DNA of 21,645 nucleotides from JALHTV01 sp049510055. GTDB taxonomy: Bacteria > Planctomycetota > Phycisphaerae > SM23-33. Of this stretch, positions 1 through 7,775 are shown in pieces. Under the pieces are notes generated by a model, which saw only the letters and a program-made list of their open reading frames with translations, made no database searches and was not told the origin of the DNA. The translations under genes and the position numbers were made by a program. Every line of letters starts with the position of its first letter. Within the stretch, counting starts at the first letter, position 1. The stretch lies in the NCBI GenBank assembly GCA_049510055.1, contig JBEKZI010000031.1:1-21645 (forward strand). The letters are read 5' to 3'.

Positions 1-1036
1 ATACGTCGCCGTCATCATAGCGCGGGTCGAATCGCTTTTGCTCGTCGAACACGCGCGTCACGCGCCGCGTCGCGACGCCCGTGATCCGCCCGCCGGCCCG
101 TCGCACCTCGGTTGGCCCGCGGCGATGAATGAACTCGATGCCTTCCTCCTGGGCCTCGGCCTGCTCCCAGGGGAAGGCGGGCATCTCTTCGCTCGCCTCC
201 AGGCACATCATCCGCACGCGGCCGGCGCCGGCACGCAGGGCCGTGCGGGCGGCGTCGGTGGCCACGTTGCCGCCGCCGATGACCAGCACGTCCTTGCCCA
301 GCGCGGGCGCGCGGTCCATGGCCGCCGCCGTGAGGAACTCCAGCGCCCCGTGCACGCCAGCGCCCTGGTCGCCGGGCAGGGGCAGCGGGCGGCTGCGCGA
401 CAGGCCCGCGGCAATCAGCACAGCTGAGAAGCCTTCCGACAAAAGCTGGTCGAGGGTCTTATCCTTCCCGACGGCGACGCCGGTGGCCAGTTTCACGCCG
501 TGGGCGCAGATCCAGTCCACGTCCATCTGGAGCACGTCGCGCGGCAGGCGATAGACGGGGATGGCCGTCGCGGGCACGCCGCCGGCGCGGGGGAATTTCT
601 CAAAGACGGTCGGCCGGTAGCCGGCCTTGGCCAGCTCCAGCGCCGCGGACAGCCCGGCCGGGCCGGCGCCGATGATCGCGACGGTCTGGCGGTCCTGCGC
701 GGCGGCCTTACGGACCGCCGGCTCTTTGGCCCCGGCCTGCTCGGCCACGAACCGTTTCAGCTCGCGGATGGCGACGGCGGAGTCCACGTCGTTGCGGCGG
801 CAGTTGGCCTCGCAGGGATGGTGGCAGACCCGCCCGCACACGCAGGCGAACGGCAGGTTGCGGCGGATGACGTCGACGGCGTCGACGAACCGCCCCTGCG
901 CGATGCACTCCAGGTAGCTCCGCACGTCGGCGTGGACGGGGCAGCCGAACCGGCAGGGCGCCCAGAGGCGCTCCATCAATTCAGCCGTACCGGACAGCTG
1001 CGCCAAGTCCTTGGATGTCAAACCGGCTTCCGCCAT
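1..1036 (-). CDS. GltD-like FAD/NAD(P)H oxidoreductase with N-terminal FeS domain (partial, C-terminus off the window)
   Basis: The frame starts at ATG 1036 and stays open to the window edge (345 codons). Residues about 28-79 hold a cysteine-rich segment (C28, C32, C43, C65, C67, C71, C75, C79) like the two-[4Fe-4S] N-terminal domain of the glutamate synthase small subunit and dihydropyrimidine dehydrogenase. A first Rossmann loop, IIGAGPAGLSAA (121-132), should bind FAD. A GG-x-P...YRLP stretch (152-165) is typical of this family, and a second loop, VIGGGNVATDAA (252-263), should bind NAD(P)H. Family members pass electrons between NAD(P)H and FeS/flavin partners. Without the C-terminus and the downstream gene it cannot be said whether this is GltD itself or a subunit of another complex. 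A GGGAG Shine-Dalgarno lies 7 nt before the ATG, and a candidate promoter lies further upstream. Confidence 0.88.
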   Translation of the reverse strand, partial: MAEAGLTSKDLAQLSGTAELMERLWAPCRFGCPVHADVRSYLECIAQGRFVDAVDVIRRNLPFACVCGRVCHHPCEANCRRNDVDSAVAIRELKRFVAEQAGAKEPAVRKAAAQDRQTVAIIGAGPAGLSAALELAKAGYRPTVFEKFPRAGGVPATAIPVYRLPRDVLQMDVDWICAHGVKLATGVAVGKDKTLDQLLSEGFSAVLIAAGLSRSRPLPLPGDQGAGVHGALEFLTAAAMDRAPALGKDVLVIGGGNVATDAARTALRAGAGRVRMMCLEASEEMPAFPWEQAEAQEEGIEFIHRRGPTEVRRAGGRITGVATRRVTRVFDEQKRFDPRYDDGDV

Positions 1037-1112
1037 GAAACAACTCCCGGCCGATAGGCCTTCCAAGGGTTTCGTTTCCCGCGCTGGAAAGGTGCGGCCG
1101 TCGTATGACCCC

Positions 1113-1142
1113 ATTCTAGCGAAACGCCCGCGGGTGAATCAA
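1113..1142 (-). promoter_or_regulatory. Candidate sigma70-type promoter for the GltD-like gene
   Basis: On the minus strand, TTGATT (1137-1142) and TAGAAT (1113-1118) are separated by 18 nt. This would give a 5' leader of roughly 70 nt before ATG 1036. Motif match only. Confidence 0.4.
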
Positions 1143-1166
1143 CGCGACCGCCGGATGCGCCAGGCA

Positions 1167-2447
1167 TTAGTAGGCGGCCTGGACGCGCGATTCGGGATAA
1201 TAGAACCGCAGGATTTCATTCGCCTGCCAACCCCGCTCGGCCTTGCCCTGGGCCCCCCACTGGCACAGGCCCACGCCGTGGCCGAAGCCCTTGCCGTCGG
1301 CAAACTCGATGGCCGTGCCGGCGTCCTCGATGCGGCAGTTCATCGAATAGAGCTGCTTGGCGGCGGGCAGGCCGCTGTGCAGCAGGGCCCCCCGCAGGTC
1401 CTCGGCCCGCAGGCGGACGCTGTGGCCGCCGGGACCGACCAGGTCCAGCCACACGGGCCGGCCGTAGACGGTGGCGGACGCGACTTTGACGGTGGCCAGG
1501 CTCCCCAGGTTGGCGACGGCGGGGTACGCCTGCGCCGCGGCGCGGTACACCTCGGCCTTAGGGATGGACACCGGCCCCCAGCGGTACTTGGGGCACTGGC
1601 GGCAATCGTCGCATCGCTGCCCGCCGGCCAGGGGCGGGATGTCGGGGCTTTGACGGATCACCGCCGCGCCGTTGACCACCCCACCGCAGCAGGCGGAGTA
1701 CTGGGCCAGGAAGATTCGCTCCTGGCCCGGTGGCCCGTAGGCCAGCACCTGGCCGTGGGTCGCCCGCACGGCCCGCCAGGATTTGTCCGTCTCGGCGGAG
1801 GCCCCGCCGTAGACCTGCGAGGCCTGATCGTCGCCCACGTCGAAGTCCCGCCCGATCCCGGCGGTCTTCATCTGATAGAGGGCAAACGTCCGGGCGGCGA
1901 CGGCCAGGGCCTGGTAGGTCGCCGGCGACCAGGCGGGGTACAGCTCCTCCGACAGCACACCGGCCAGGTAGCTCTCCAGGTCGACATCATTAATAAGGGT
2001 GAACTGGTTGGCGTCGGCTACGAGCCGCAGCCGGCCGCGATAGGACGTCTTGCCCACACGCAGGAAGCCGCCGGTGGGTTCCAGCATCGCCTCGCTGCCC
2101 TCCACCGACAAGGCGTTGAAGCTCCACCGGCCGCCGCCGTGGCGCATGGTGGCCACGGGCATGGCGTCAGCGGATTGGCTGATGAGCTTGCCGTCCACCC
2201 ACAGGCGGTAGCCGGCGGTGCTGGAGATTTCCGCGGCCCCGACGGGCGGGGCCGTCAGCCGCACGCGGATGGTGGGGACGTTTCGCAGCGTCAGGGGCTG
2301 GCGCCAGGTGGCTTTCTCGCGGGCGCAACTGGCCAGCAGGCCGGCGACCGCCATCGCCGCCGCCGCCAGCAGAGCGACCGGCGCCGCGGCCCGCAGACCC
2401 GTAGGACGCGACCGCCCCAGGCGAGCCATGATTCGTCCGGTGGGCAT
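1167..2447 (-). CDS. SpoIID/LytB-domain lipoprotein, probable peptidoglycan lytic enzyme
   Basis: 426 aa. The N-terminus has a basic stretch, a hydrophobic segment (about 20-39) and a lipobox LLASC with C41, so a lipoprotein exported by signal peptidase II is expected. Residues about 155-420 match the SpoIID/LytB family: SYLAGVLSEELYPAW (159-173) followed by QALAVAARTFAL (179-190), and near the C-terminus GFGHGVGLCQWGAQG (387-401). SpoIID of spore formers is a lytic transglycosylase acting on glycan strands stripped of stem peptides; an acidic residue in the SEEL segment would be catalytic by homology. C279, C282 and C285 form a small Cys cluster that could bind metal. It starts 12 nt after the TPR/alpha-CTD gene stop, so the two are probably co-transcribed. 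ATG 2429 is an alternative start and still precedes the hydrophobic segment. Its substrate in a non-sporulating diderm is unknown. Confidence 0.88.
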   Translation of the reverse strand: MPTGRIMARLGRSRPTGLRAAAPVALLAAAAMAVAGLLASCAREKATWRQPLTLRNVPTIRVRLTAPPVGAAEISSTAGYRLWVDGKLISQSADAMPVATMRHGGGRWSFNALSVEGSEAMLEPTGGFLRVGKTSYRGRLRLVADANQFTLINDVDLESYLAGVLSEELYPAWSPATYQALAVAARTFALYQMKTAGIGRDFDVGDDQASQVYGGASAETDKSWRAVRATHGQVLAYGPPGQERIFLAQYSACCGGVVNGAAVIRQSPDIPPLAGGQRCDDCRQCPKYRWGPVSIPKAEVYRAAAQAYPAVANLGSLATVKVASATVYGRPVWLDLVGPGGHSVRLRAEDLRGALLHSGLPAAKQLYSMNCRIEDAGTAIEFADGKGFGHGVGLCQWGAQGKAERGWQANEILRFYYPESRVQAAY

Positions 2448-2459
2448 GGCGTGCCGCCG

Positions 2460-3788
2460 TCAGTTCGTCTCGCGCAGGCGCAGGCCGTACTCGGCCAGGC
2501 GCTGGCGGATCTCGTTCAGGCTGGTCTGCCCGAAGTTCTTGCAGGCCAGCAGGTCCGCCTCCGTCTTGGAGGCCAACTGGCCCAGGGTGGTGATCTTGAG
2601 GCTTTCCATCGCCTTGCGGGCGCGGACGGAGAATTCGATCTGCTCGACGGGCGTGGCCAGGATGCCCTCGTTGCGGGCCTTGGCCGCCATCGCGTCCAGC
2701 CGGCCGGGCGGAAGCTCGGTTTCCTCCAGCGCCTGGCCCAGGTGCAGGCCCTTGGCGGTCAGCATGTCCTTGATTTCTTTCAGCGAGGTCTCACCGAAAT
2801 TCTTGTAGCCCAGCAGCTCGGCCTCGGTGGTGCGGACCAGGTCGCCCAGCGTGGCGATGTTCATCTTCTTGAGGCAGTTGCGGGCGCGGACGGACAGCTC
2901 GAAATCGCTGATGGGGGTCTCCAGCACGGCGTTGCGCCGAGCGATCCGCTCGGCCTGGTCCTCGTCGTAGTACATCGTCCGCGAGGCGTAGGCGTCCTTG
3001 AGGAACAGCCTCGCCCGGGCGTGGTCGCCCTGGACCATCAGGACCCGGTTGAGGCAGCCAACGGCTTTGTCGTACTGACCGACGTCCTCGTAGATCACCG
3101 CCAGGTTCATCAGGGCGTTGGCGTACACCGGCACATGGGCCAGGCATTCCTTGTAAAGCGTGACGGCCTGCTCGTCGTCGCCATGGAGATCACAGAAGTA
3201 GGCCAGGCGGAACGTCGCGGGGGCAAAATCGGGGTCGGCGGTCCGGGCCTTCTCGTACGCCTCAGCCGCCCGTTGGCCGAAGCCGCTCAACTCGTCCACC
3301 AATCCGCGGACGTAGAGGAACTTGGCCGACGAGCCGGCCTTGGCCTCCAGCTTCGACAGCATCTTGGCGGCCTCGGGGAACTGGCCCACCAGGGCCTTAA
3401 CCTCGGCCGTCTCCAGGTCGATCTCGACGGCGTCGAAACCCCTGTCCTTGGCCCGCTCCAGCTCCTCCAGGGCCTTGTCGTACTTCAAGAGGTTCTTGTA
3501 GCACAGGGCCTGGAAGTAGCGGCGGTCCTTGTTGTCGGTGGCGTCGGCGAAGGCGTCCAGCGCCTTGGAGAAGCGGCAGAGCATGTAGCGGACGATGCCC
3601 GCCTTGACGGCCGCGGCGCCTTTGGGGGCTCCGGCGGCGGCGTCGGACTCCAGGAGCAGCGCCTGGACGCTGCGGCCCTCGGCCGTGGTCGCGGAAAGTT
3701 GGCGGCCAAGCTCCTGGTAATCCTCGAACGTCCAGGTCTCCTTGGCAAAAAGAGCCGATATCGCATCTGTCGTCACGGCCTGTTCCAT
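2460..3788 (-). CDS. TPR protein with two C-terminal RNA polymerase alpha-CTD-like domains
   Basis: 442 aa, soluble, no signal peptide. Residues about 65-270 are TPR-like helical repeats, for example ANALMNLAVIYEDVGQYDKA (223-242). Two alpha-CTD-like modules follow, at about 291-350 and 378-440. Module 1 contains SVRARNCLKK and KNFGETSLKEIK, closely resembling the E. coli alpha-CTD helix and helix-hairpin-helix region. R301, N304, C305, G332 and S335 align with R265, N268, C269, G296 and S299 of E. coli RpoA, which contact UP-element DNA; K298 is replaced by Thr. Module 2 keeps the Arg (R389) and Gly (G420) but has Lys-Ala where module 1 has Asn-Cys. There is no alpha N-terminal domain, so this is not RpoA. 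Inference: a DNA- or RNA-polymerase-associated regulator that scaffolds partners through the TPRs. A GGGAG Shine-Dalgarno lies 8 nt before the ATG. It is the first gene of a pair with the SpoIID lipoprotein. Confidence 0.9.
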   Translation of the reverse strand: MEQAVTTDAISALFAKETWTFEDYQELGRQLSATTAEGRSVQALLLESDAAAGAPKGAAAVKAGIVRYMLCRFSKALDAFADATDNKDRRYFQALCYKNLLKYDKALEELERAKDRGFDAVEIDLETAEVKALVGQFPEAAKMLSKLEAKAGSSAKFLYVRGLVDELSGFGQRAAEAYEKARTADPDFAPATFRLAYFCDLHGDDEQAVTLYKECLAHVPVYANALMNLAVIYEDVGQYDKAVGCLNRVLMVQGDHARARLFLKDAYASRTMYYDEDQAERIARRNAVLETPISDFELSVRARNCLKKMNIATLGDLVRTTEAELLGYKNFGETSLKEIKDMLTAKGLHLGQALEETELPPGRLDAMAAKARNEGILATPVEQIEFSVRARKAMESLKITTLGQLASKTEADLLACKNFGQTSLNEIRQRLAEYGLRLRETN

Positions 3789-3835
3789 GGGGCGGTCTCC
3801 CGGGATGTCTACGGGTTCAGGCCGCAGGCAGGCGG

Positions 3836-3887
3836 TTGGCCCGCTGCGGCAAATCGGGTATTATAGCGGCGCCCCCTCCGACTGCAA
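3836..3887. promoter_or_regulatory. Divergent promoter pair sharing one symmetric -10 element
   Basis: Plus strand: TTGGCC (3836-3841), 17 nt spacer, TATTAT (3859-3864), reading toward the lipid kinase. Minus strand: TTGCAG (3882-3887), 16 nt spacer, TATAAT (3860-3865), reading toward the TPR/alpha-CTD gene. The two -10 boxes are the same 7 bp read in opposite directions, so the two transcripts should compete for one melting site. Seen as motif matches; not tested. Confidence 0.5.
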
Positions 3888-3910
3888 CGCTTTCGATAGA
3901 TCGCAATTCA

Positions 3911-4852
3911 ATGGCTGTGTTGGATAAAAATTTGCCGGTCTACCTGGTGATCAACCCGCAGAGCGGTTACGGCGGGCGGCACCTGCTGGTGTCCGACTTC
4001 CGCCAGGCCATGACGGAGGCGGGGATCGGCATGGTGGAATACGTCACCACCGGTCCCGACGACGCGACTCGCTACGTCCGCGACCTGCCCGGCAAGGCCG
4101 CGGCTGTGGTCGTCTGGGGCGGCGATGGCACGGTGCACGAAGTCGCCGCGGGCCTGGCCGGCACGGCCGTGCCCATCCTGGCGTGCCCCATCGGCACGGA
4201 GAACCTGCTGGCCAAGGAGCTGCACATTCCCGCCGAGCCGCGGCGCATCGTCAAGGTGCTCCAGACCGGACGGGTGGCCAACTGCGACGTGGGCACGGTC
4301 AACGGGCATACCTTCCTGCTGATCATCGGCGTGGGCTTCGACGGCGAGGTCGTCCGCCGCCTGACCGCCACCCGCACGGGACATATTTCGCACCTGAGCT
4401 ACTTTTGGCCGCTGTGGCGGACGTTCTGGGAGCATGATTTCCCGCGGCTGCAGATCGTGGCCGACGGAGAGCGGATTTTCGACGACTTCGGCCTGGCGTT
4501 CGTGGGCAACATCTCGCGCTACGCCGTGGGTCTGCGCATCTGCCGCGACGCGCGCTACGACGACGGCCTGCTGGACCTGGTGGTCTTCTCCTGCCGGGAG
4601 CAGACCGCCCTCATGCTGCACGCCGCCTGGACGCTGCTGCGCCGCCACCCCCTCAAAGGCGACGTGCTGTACCGCCGTGTGCGGCGCGTGCGGATCGAGA
4701 CCGACCGTCCCGTCCCCTCGGAGGTGGACGGCGACTTGGGGCCGTTCGCCCCCCTGGACATCGCCGTGGCCCCGCACGGCATCAAGCTGATCGTCCCGCC
4801 GGTCCCGACCGGCTGGGGCCTGTGGCCGTGGCGAGTAGGAGACTACCTGTGA
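3911..4852 (+). CDS. Diacylglycerol kinase / YegS-LCB5-like lipid kinase
   Basis: 313 aa from ATG 3911; the open frame runs further upstream but through the promoter region. The catalytic-domain signature VVVWGGDGTVHEVAAGL (66-82) contains the GGDGT nucleotide-binding loop, followed by ACPIGTENLLAKEL (91-104), the P-x-GT-x-N element of this family. Later come GVGFDGEVV, DDGLLDLVV and a SEVDGD segment, the usual order in the DAGK catalytic family. The enzyme should phosphorylate a membrane lipid hydroxyl (diacylglycerol, sphingoid base or similar) with ATP; the substrate cannot be read from sequence. No clear Shine-Dalgarno precedes ATG 3911. Its stop TGA (4850-4852) overlaps the GTG start of kdsA, so the two genes are translationally coupled, which places it in envelope lipid metabolism by association. 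Confidence 0.88.
   Translation: MAVLDKNLPVYLVINPQSGYGGRHLLVSDFRQAMTEAGIGMVEYVTTGPDDATRYVRDLPGKAAAVVVWGGDGTVHEVAAGLAGTAVPILACPIGTENLLAKELHIPAEPRRIVKVLQTGRVANCDVGTVNGHTFLLIIGVGFDGEVVRRLTATRTGHISHLSYFWPLWRTFWEHDFPRLQIVADGERIFDDFGLAFVGNISRYAVGLRICRDARYDDGLLDLVVFSCREQTALMLHAAWTLLRRHPLKGDVLYRRVRRVRIETDRPVPSEVDGDLGPFAPLDIAVAPHGIKLIVPPVPTGWGLWPWRVGDYL
4837..4841 (+). promoter_or_regulatory. Shine-Dalgarno AGGAG that fixes the kdsA start at GTG 4849
   Basis: AGGAG lies 7 nt upstream of GTG 4849 and 16 nt upstream of the alternative ATG 4858, so GTG is the better start. The site lies inside the 3' end of the lipid kinase gene. Confidence 0.75.
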
Positions 4853-5667
4853 GCGACATGCCGACGTGCCGTATCGGTTCGGTGACGATCGGGGCCGGCC
4901 GGCTGGCTCTGATCGCCGGTCCCTGCGTGGCCGAAAGTCTGGAGCTGTGCCTGGAGGTCGCTGCCGCGATGGCGGACCTCTGTAGGCGGCTGGACATCGG
5001 ATTTATCTTCAAGGCCAGCTACGACAAGGCCAACCGCTCCAGCGCCGCCGGCTATCGCGGGCCGGGGCTGGCGCAGGGCCTGGACTGGCTCGGCCGCGTG
5101 GCCAAGAAGGTGGGCGTGGCGGTGCTGTCGGACATTCACGAGGCGGCCCAGGCGGCCCCGGCGGCCGCGGTGCTGGACTGCCTCCAGATTCCGGCCTTCC
5201 TGTGCCGTCAGACCGACCTGCTTGTGGCCGCTGGACGAACCGGCAAGCCCGTCAACATCAAGAAGGGCCAGTTCATGGCCCCCTGGGACATGAAGCAGGC
5301 CGTGGAGAAGGTCCGCTCGGCCGGCAACGACCAGGTCCTGATCACCGAGCGGGGCACAAGCTTCGGCTACAACCGCCTGGTGACGGACTTCTGCGGCCTG
5401 GCCGCCATGCGGCCGTACGCCCCGGTGGTCTTCGACGCGACGCACTCTGTCCAGGAGCCCGGCGCGATGGGAACCGCCTCCGGCGGGCACCGCCAGGGCG
5501 CCCCGATTCTGGCGGCGGCGGCGATGGCGGCCGGCGCCGACGCTTTATTCATCGAGACCCATCCCAATCCCGCCGCGGCCAAGTCTGACGCGGCCACCAT
5601 GATCCCGCTGGCGGAGATGGACGGCCTGCTGCGCCGCTGCCTTGCCATCTACCGGGCCGCACGCTAG
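4849..5667 (+). CDS. kdsA: 3-deoxy-D-manno-octulosonate 8-phosphate synthase (metal-dependent type)
   Basis: 272 aa. It condenses phosphoenolpyruvate with arabinose 5-phosphate to Kdo-8-phosphate, the committed step to the Kdo of lipopolysaccharide. Motifs in order: AGPCVAES (23-30), FKASYDKANRSS (54-65), PAFLCRQTDLL (115-125), VNIKKGQF (135-142), ERGTSFGYN (167-175), FDATHSVQ (195-202), FIETHPNP (234-241) and KSDAA (245-249). C26, H199, E236 and D247 line up with the four metal ligands of the Aquifex enzyme (C11, H185, E222, D233) with almost identical spacing; the metal-independent E. coli type has Asn in place of Cys. This is therefore the metal-dependent class. The start is GTG 4849, with a good Shine-Dalgarno and a 4-nt overlap with the lipid kinase stop. 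It supports a Kdo-containing outer membrane. Confidence 0.95.
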   Translation: MSDMPTCRIGSVTIGAGRLALIAGPCVAESLELCLEVAAAMADLCRRLDIGFIFKASYDKANRSSAAGYRGPGLAQGLDWLGRVAKKVGVAVLSDIHEAAQAAPAAAVLDCLQIPAFLCRQTDLLVAAGRTGKPVNIKKGQFMAPWDMKQAVEKVRSAGNDQVLITERGTSFGYNRLVTDFCGLAAMRPYAPVVFDATHSVQEPGAMGTASGGHRQGAPILAAAAMAAGADALFIETHPNPAAAKSDAATMIPLAEMDGLLRRCLAIYRAAR

Positions 5668-5771
5668 ACTCACCGCCCGAAGGCGCGCGATGTTCGTAGC
5701 CTCGGGGCGCCGTGATCAAACTAGCCGGCGGGGAGCGGGCACGTCCTTCAGCGACCGTATCCGAAAGCGAG

Positions 5772-7718
5772 ATGTGTCGTATGGCCGGGGCGAACCTGGA
5801 CGAAAGCCGATATCGCACCGCCTTCCAGAGGGCCCCGATCGGGTTCCTCATCACCGACATCCACGGCATGGTCCTGGACGCCAACCCCGCCGCTCAGAAG
5901 ATCCTGGGGTACGGCCTGGAGGAGCTCCGAACGCGGCATTTCTCGCAGCTCACCCACCCCGACGACGTCGCCGCCAGCAGGGAGGCCGCCGAACGGGTCC
6001 GCCAAGGCAAAGATGTTCACGTCTGGCTGGAAAAGCGATACCTGCGGAAGGACGGCCAGTCCGCCTGGTGCCGCGTGGAATTGGCGGCGGTGCGCGAGCC
6101 GGCCGGGGCGGTCCGGCACGTCATCGCGATGATCCAGGACATCACGGAGCGCAAGGCCACGGAAGACGCCCTGCGCGAAAGCCAGCGCGCCATGGCCACG
6201 CTGCTGAGCAACATTCCCGGCCTGGTGTACCGCTGCCGCAACGACCGCGACTGGACCATGGAGTTCGTCAGCGAGGGATGCCTGGAACTGACCGGCTACC
6301 GCCCGGACGAGTTGGTCGGCAACCGGGTGACTTCCTTTGGGCGGCTCATCCACCTGGTCGACCAGGGCGACGTGTACGACCGCGTTCAGGAGGCCCTGGC
6401 CGCCAAACGCCCCTATCAGCTCACCTATCGCATCGTCGCGCGCGACGGGCAGATCAAGTGGGTCTGGGAGCAGGGGCGCGGCGTCTTTTCTCCGGCCGGG
6501 GAACTGCTGGCGCTGGAAGGCCTCATCACCGACATGACCGACCGCAAGCGCGCCGAGGAGGCCCTGGTCAGCTCTGAGGCCATGCTGTCCAGCATCATCG
6601 ACCAGAGCCCGATCTCCACCTGGATCCTGGACGCCGGCGGCACCCTCATCCGCCAGAACGCCGCCTGTCGCAAACTGCTGGGCATCGAACGCGACGAGCA
6701 GACCGTCGGGGTCTACAACATCTTCCACGACCGGCTCGCCATCGAGGGGGGATACACCGAAGCCATCCGGAAGGTCTTCACCGAAGGCCGGATGATGCGG
6801 GAGACCATCGATTACAACATCTCCGAGGCCGGCTGCGTGGACGTGCCCGGCGGCAGGCGGCTGCGTGTGGCGGTGTCCCTCTTTCCGGTCAAGGACAGGA
6901 CCGGCAAGGTCCTCTACGTCGTCGGCCAGCACGAGGACGTCACCCAGCTCCGCGATCGGGAAGAGCAACTCCGTCAGGCTCAGAAAATGGAAGCCATCGG
7001 GCGCCTGGTCGGCAGCATCGCCCACGACTTCAACAACCAGCTCACCATCGTCCAGGGCTACGCCGAGCTGCTGCTGCACGATCTGGGCCCCGACGACCCG
7101 GCGCGGGAGTCCGTCGATCAGATCCTCAAAGCCGCCCGGCGATCCGCGGGGCTGACGAGCCAACTGCTGGCCTACAGCCGCAAGCAAGCACTGCATCCGC
7201 AGGTGCTGGACCTCAACCAGACGCTCCACGAGATGGCCGATCCGATCCGCAAGATCATCGGGGAGAACGTCAAGCTGTCGATCCGACCGGCCAAGGCCTT
7301 AGGACGGGTGCGGGTCGACCCCGTGCATGTGCAGCAGGCCATCATGAACATCGTCGTCAACGCCCGCGACGCCATGTCCAATGGCGGACGGCTGACCATC
7401 GCCACCGCCAACGTGGACTCACCCGCCGAACGTCCTTCCCAGGCACCGGATGCCCTGGCGGGCCCCTGCGTCCTGCTGACCATCACCGACACCGGCATCG
7501 GCATGGACGAGCAGACGCGGCTGCACATCTTCGACCCCTTCTTCACCACCAAGCCGCTGGGCCAGGGCACGGGCCTGGGCCTGTCCACGGTGTACGGCTT
7601 CGTCCAGCAGAGCGGCGGGCGCGTGGAGGTCGTCAGCACGCCGGGGCACGGCAGCGCCTTCCGCATCTACCTGCCCCGCGTTCCCGAGCCGAGCGGCCCG
7701 GCGGCTGCCTCGCAGTAA
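5772..7718 (+). CDS. PAS-domain sensor histidine kinase, apparently cytoplasmic
   Basis: 648 aa from ATG 5772. Three PAS/PAC units occupy about 10-130, 135-260 and 268-395; each ends in a typical linker (DITERK near 123, DMTDRK near 254, EDVTQL near 389). The dimerization/phosphoacceptor domain has SIAHDFNNQLT with the phosphoacceptor His at about 418. The ATPase domain shows the N box (NIVVNARDAM, near 530), DTGIGMDEQ, FDPFFTTK and GQGTGLGLSTVYGF (near 599). The HDFNNQL form of the H box is common in PAS kinases of the NtrB-like group. There are no transmembrane segments and no fused receiver domain, and no response regulator gene lies nearby, so its partner is unknown. GTG 5712 and ATG 5781 are alternative starts; none has a convincing Shine-Dalgarno. 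Confidence 0.92.
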   Translation: MCRMAGANLDESRYRTAFQRAPIGFLITDIHGMVLDANPAAQKILGYGLEELRTRHFSQLTHPDDVAASREAAERVRQGKDVHVWLEKRYLRKDGQSAWCRVELAAVREPAGAVRHVIAMIQDITERKATEDALRESQRAMATLLSNIPGLVYRCRNDRDWTMEFVSEGCLELTGYRPDELVGNRVTSFGRLIHLVDQGDVYDRVQEALAAKRPYQLTYRIVARDGQIKWVWEQGRGVFSPAGELLALEGLITDMTDRKRAEEALVSSEAMLSSIIDQSPISTWILDAGGTLIRQNAACRKLLGIERDEQTVGVYNIFHDRLAIEGGYTEAIRKVFTEGRMMRETIDYNISEAGCVDVPGGRRLRVAVSLFPVKDRTGKVLYVVGQHEDVTQLRDREEQLRQAQKMEAIGRLVGSIAHDFNNQLTIVQGYAELLLHDLGPDDPARESVDQILKAARRSAGLTSQLLAYSRKQALHPQVLDLNQTLHEMADPIRKIIGENVKLSIRPAKALGRVRVDPVHVQQAIMNIVVNARDAMSNGGRLTIATANVDSPAERPSQAPDALAGPCVLLTITDTGIGMDEQTRLHIFDPFFTTKPLGQGTGLGLSTVYGFVQQSGGRVEVVSTPGHGSAFRIYLPRVPEPSGPAAASQ

Positions 7719-7761
7719 AGGCCGGCAAGCTTTTGGGCTTTCCGCAGCCGGCGGGGGAACG

Positions 7762-7767
7762 TATCTT
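7762..7767 (+). promoter_or_regulatory. Candidate leaderless -10 box (TATCTT) for tgt
   Basis: TATCTT ends 8 nt before ATG 7776, so transcription would begin at about the start codon. No good -35 box is seen at 17 nt, and no correctly spaced Shine-Dalgarno precedes the ATG. Confidence 0.3.
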
Positions 7768-7775
7768 CTGCGGGC

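Noticed and set aside
2460..3788. RNA polymerase alpha subunit (rpoA)
   Set aside because: Only alpha-CTD-like domains are present; the N-terminal assembly domain is absent and TPR repeats take its place.
1011..3866. Very long plus-strand open frame (951 codons) opposite the SpoIID and TPR/alpha-CTD genes
   Set aside because: It is antisense to two genes with clear domains. Its translation is Gly/Val/Gln/His-rich with no recognisable domain; long antisense frames are expected in GC-rich DNA with strong third-position bias.
5748..7229. Minus-strand open frame of 493 codons opposite the histidine kinase
   Set aside because: It is antisense to an intact multi-domain kinase and shows no domain of its own.
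7719..7760. Terminator after the histidine kinase
   Set aside because: GCCGGC half-sites are far apart, the stem is short and no T-run follows.
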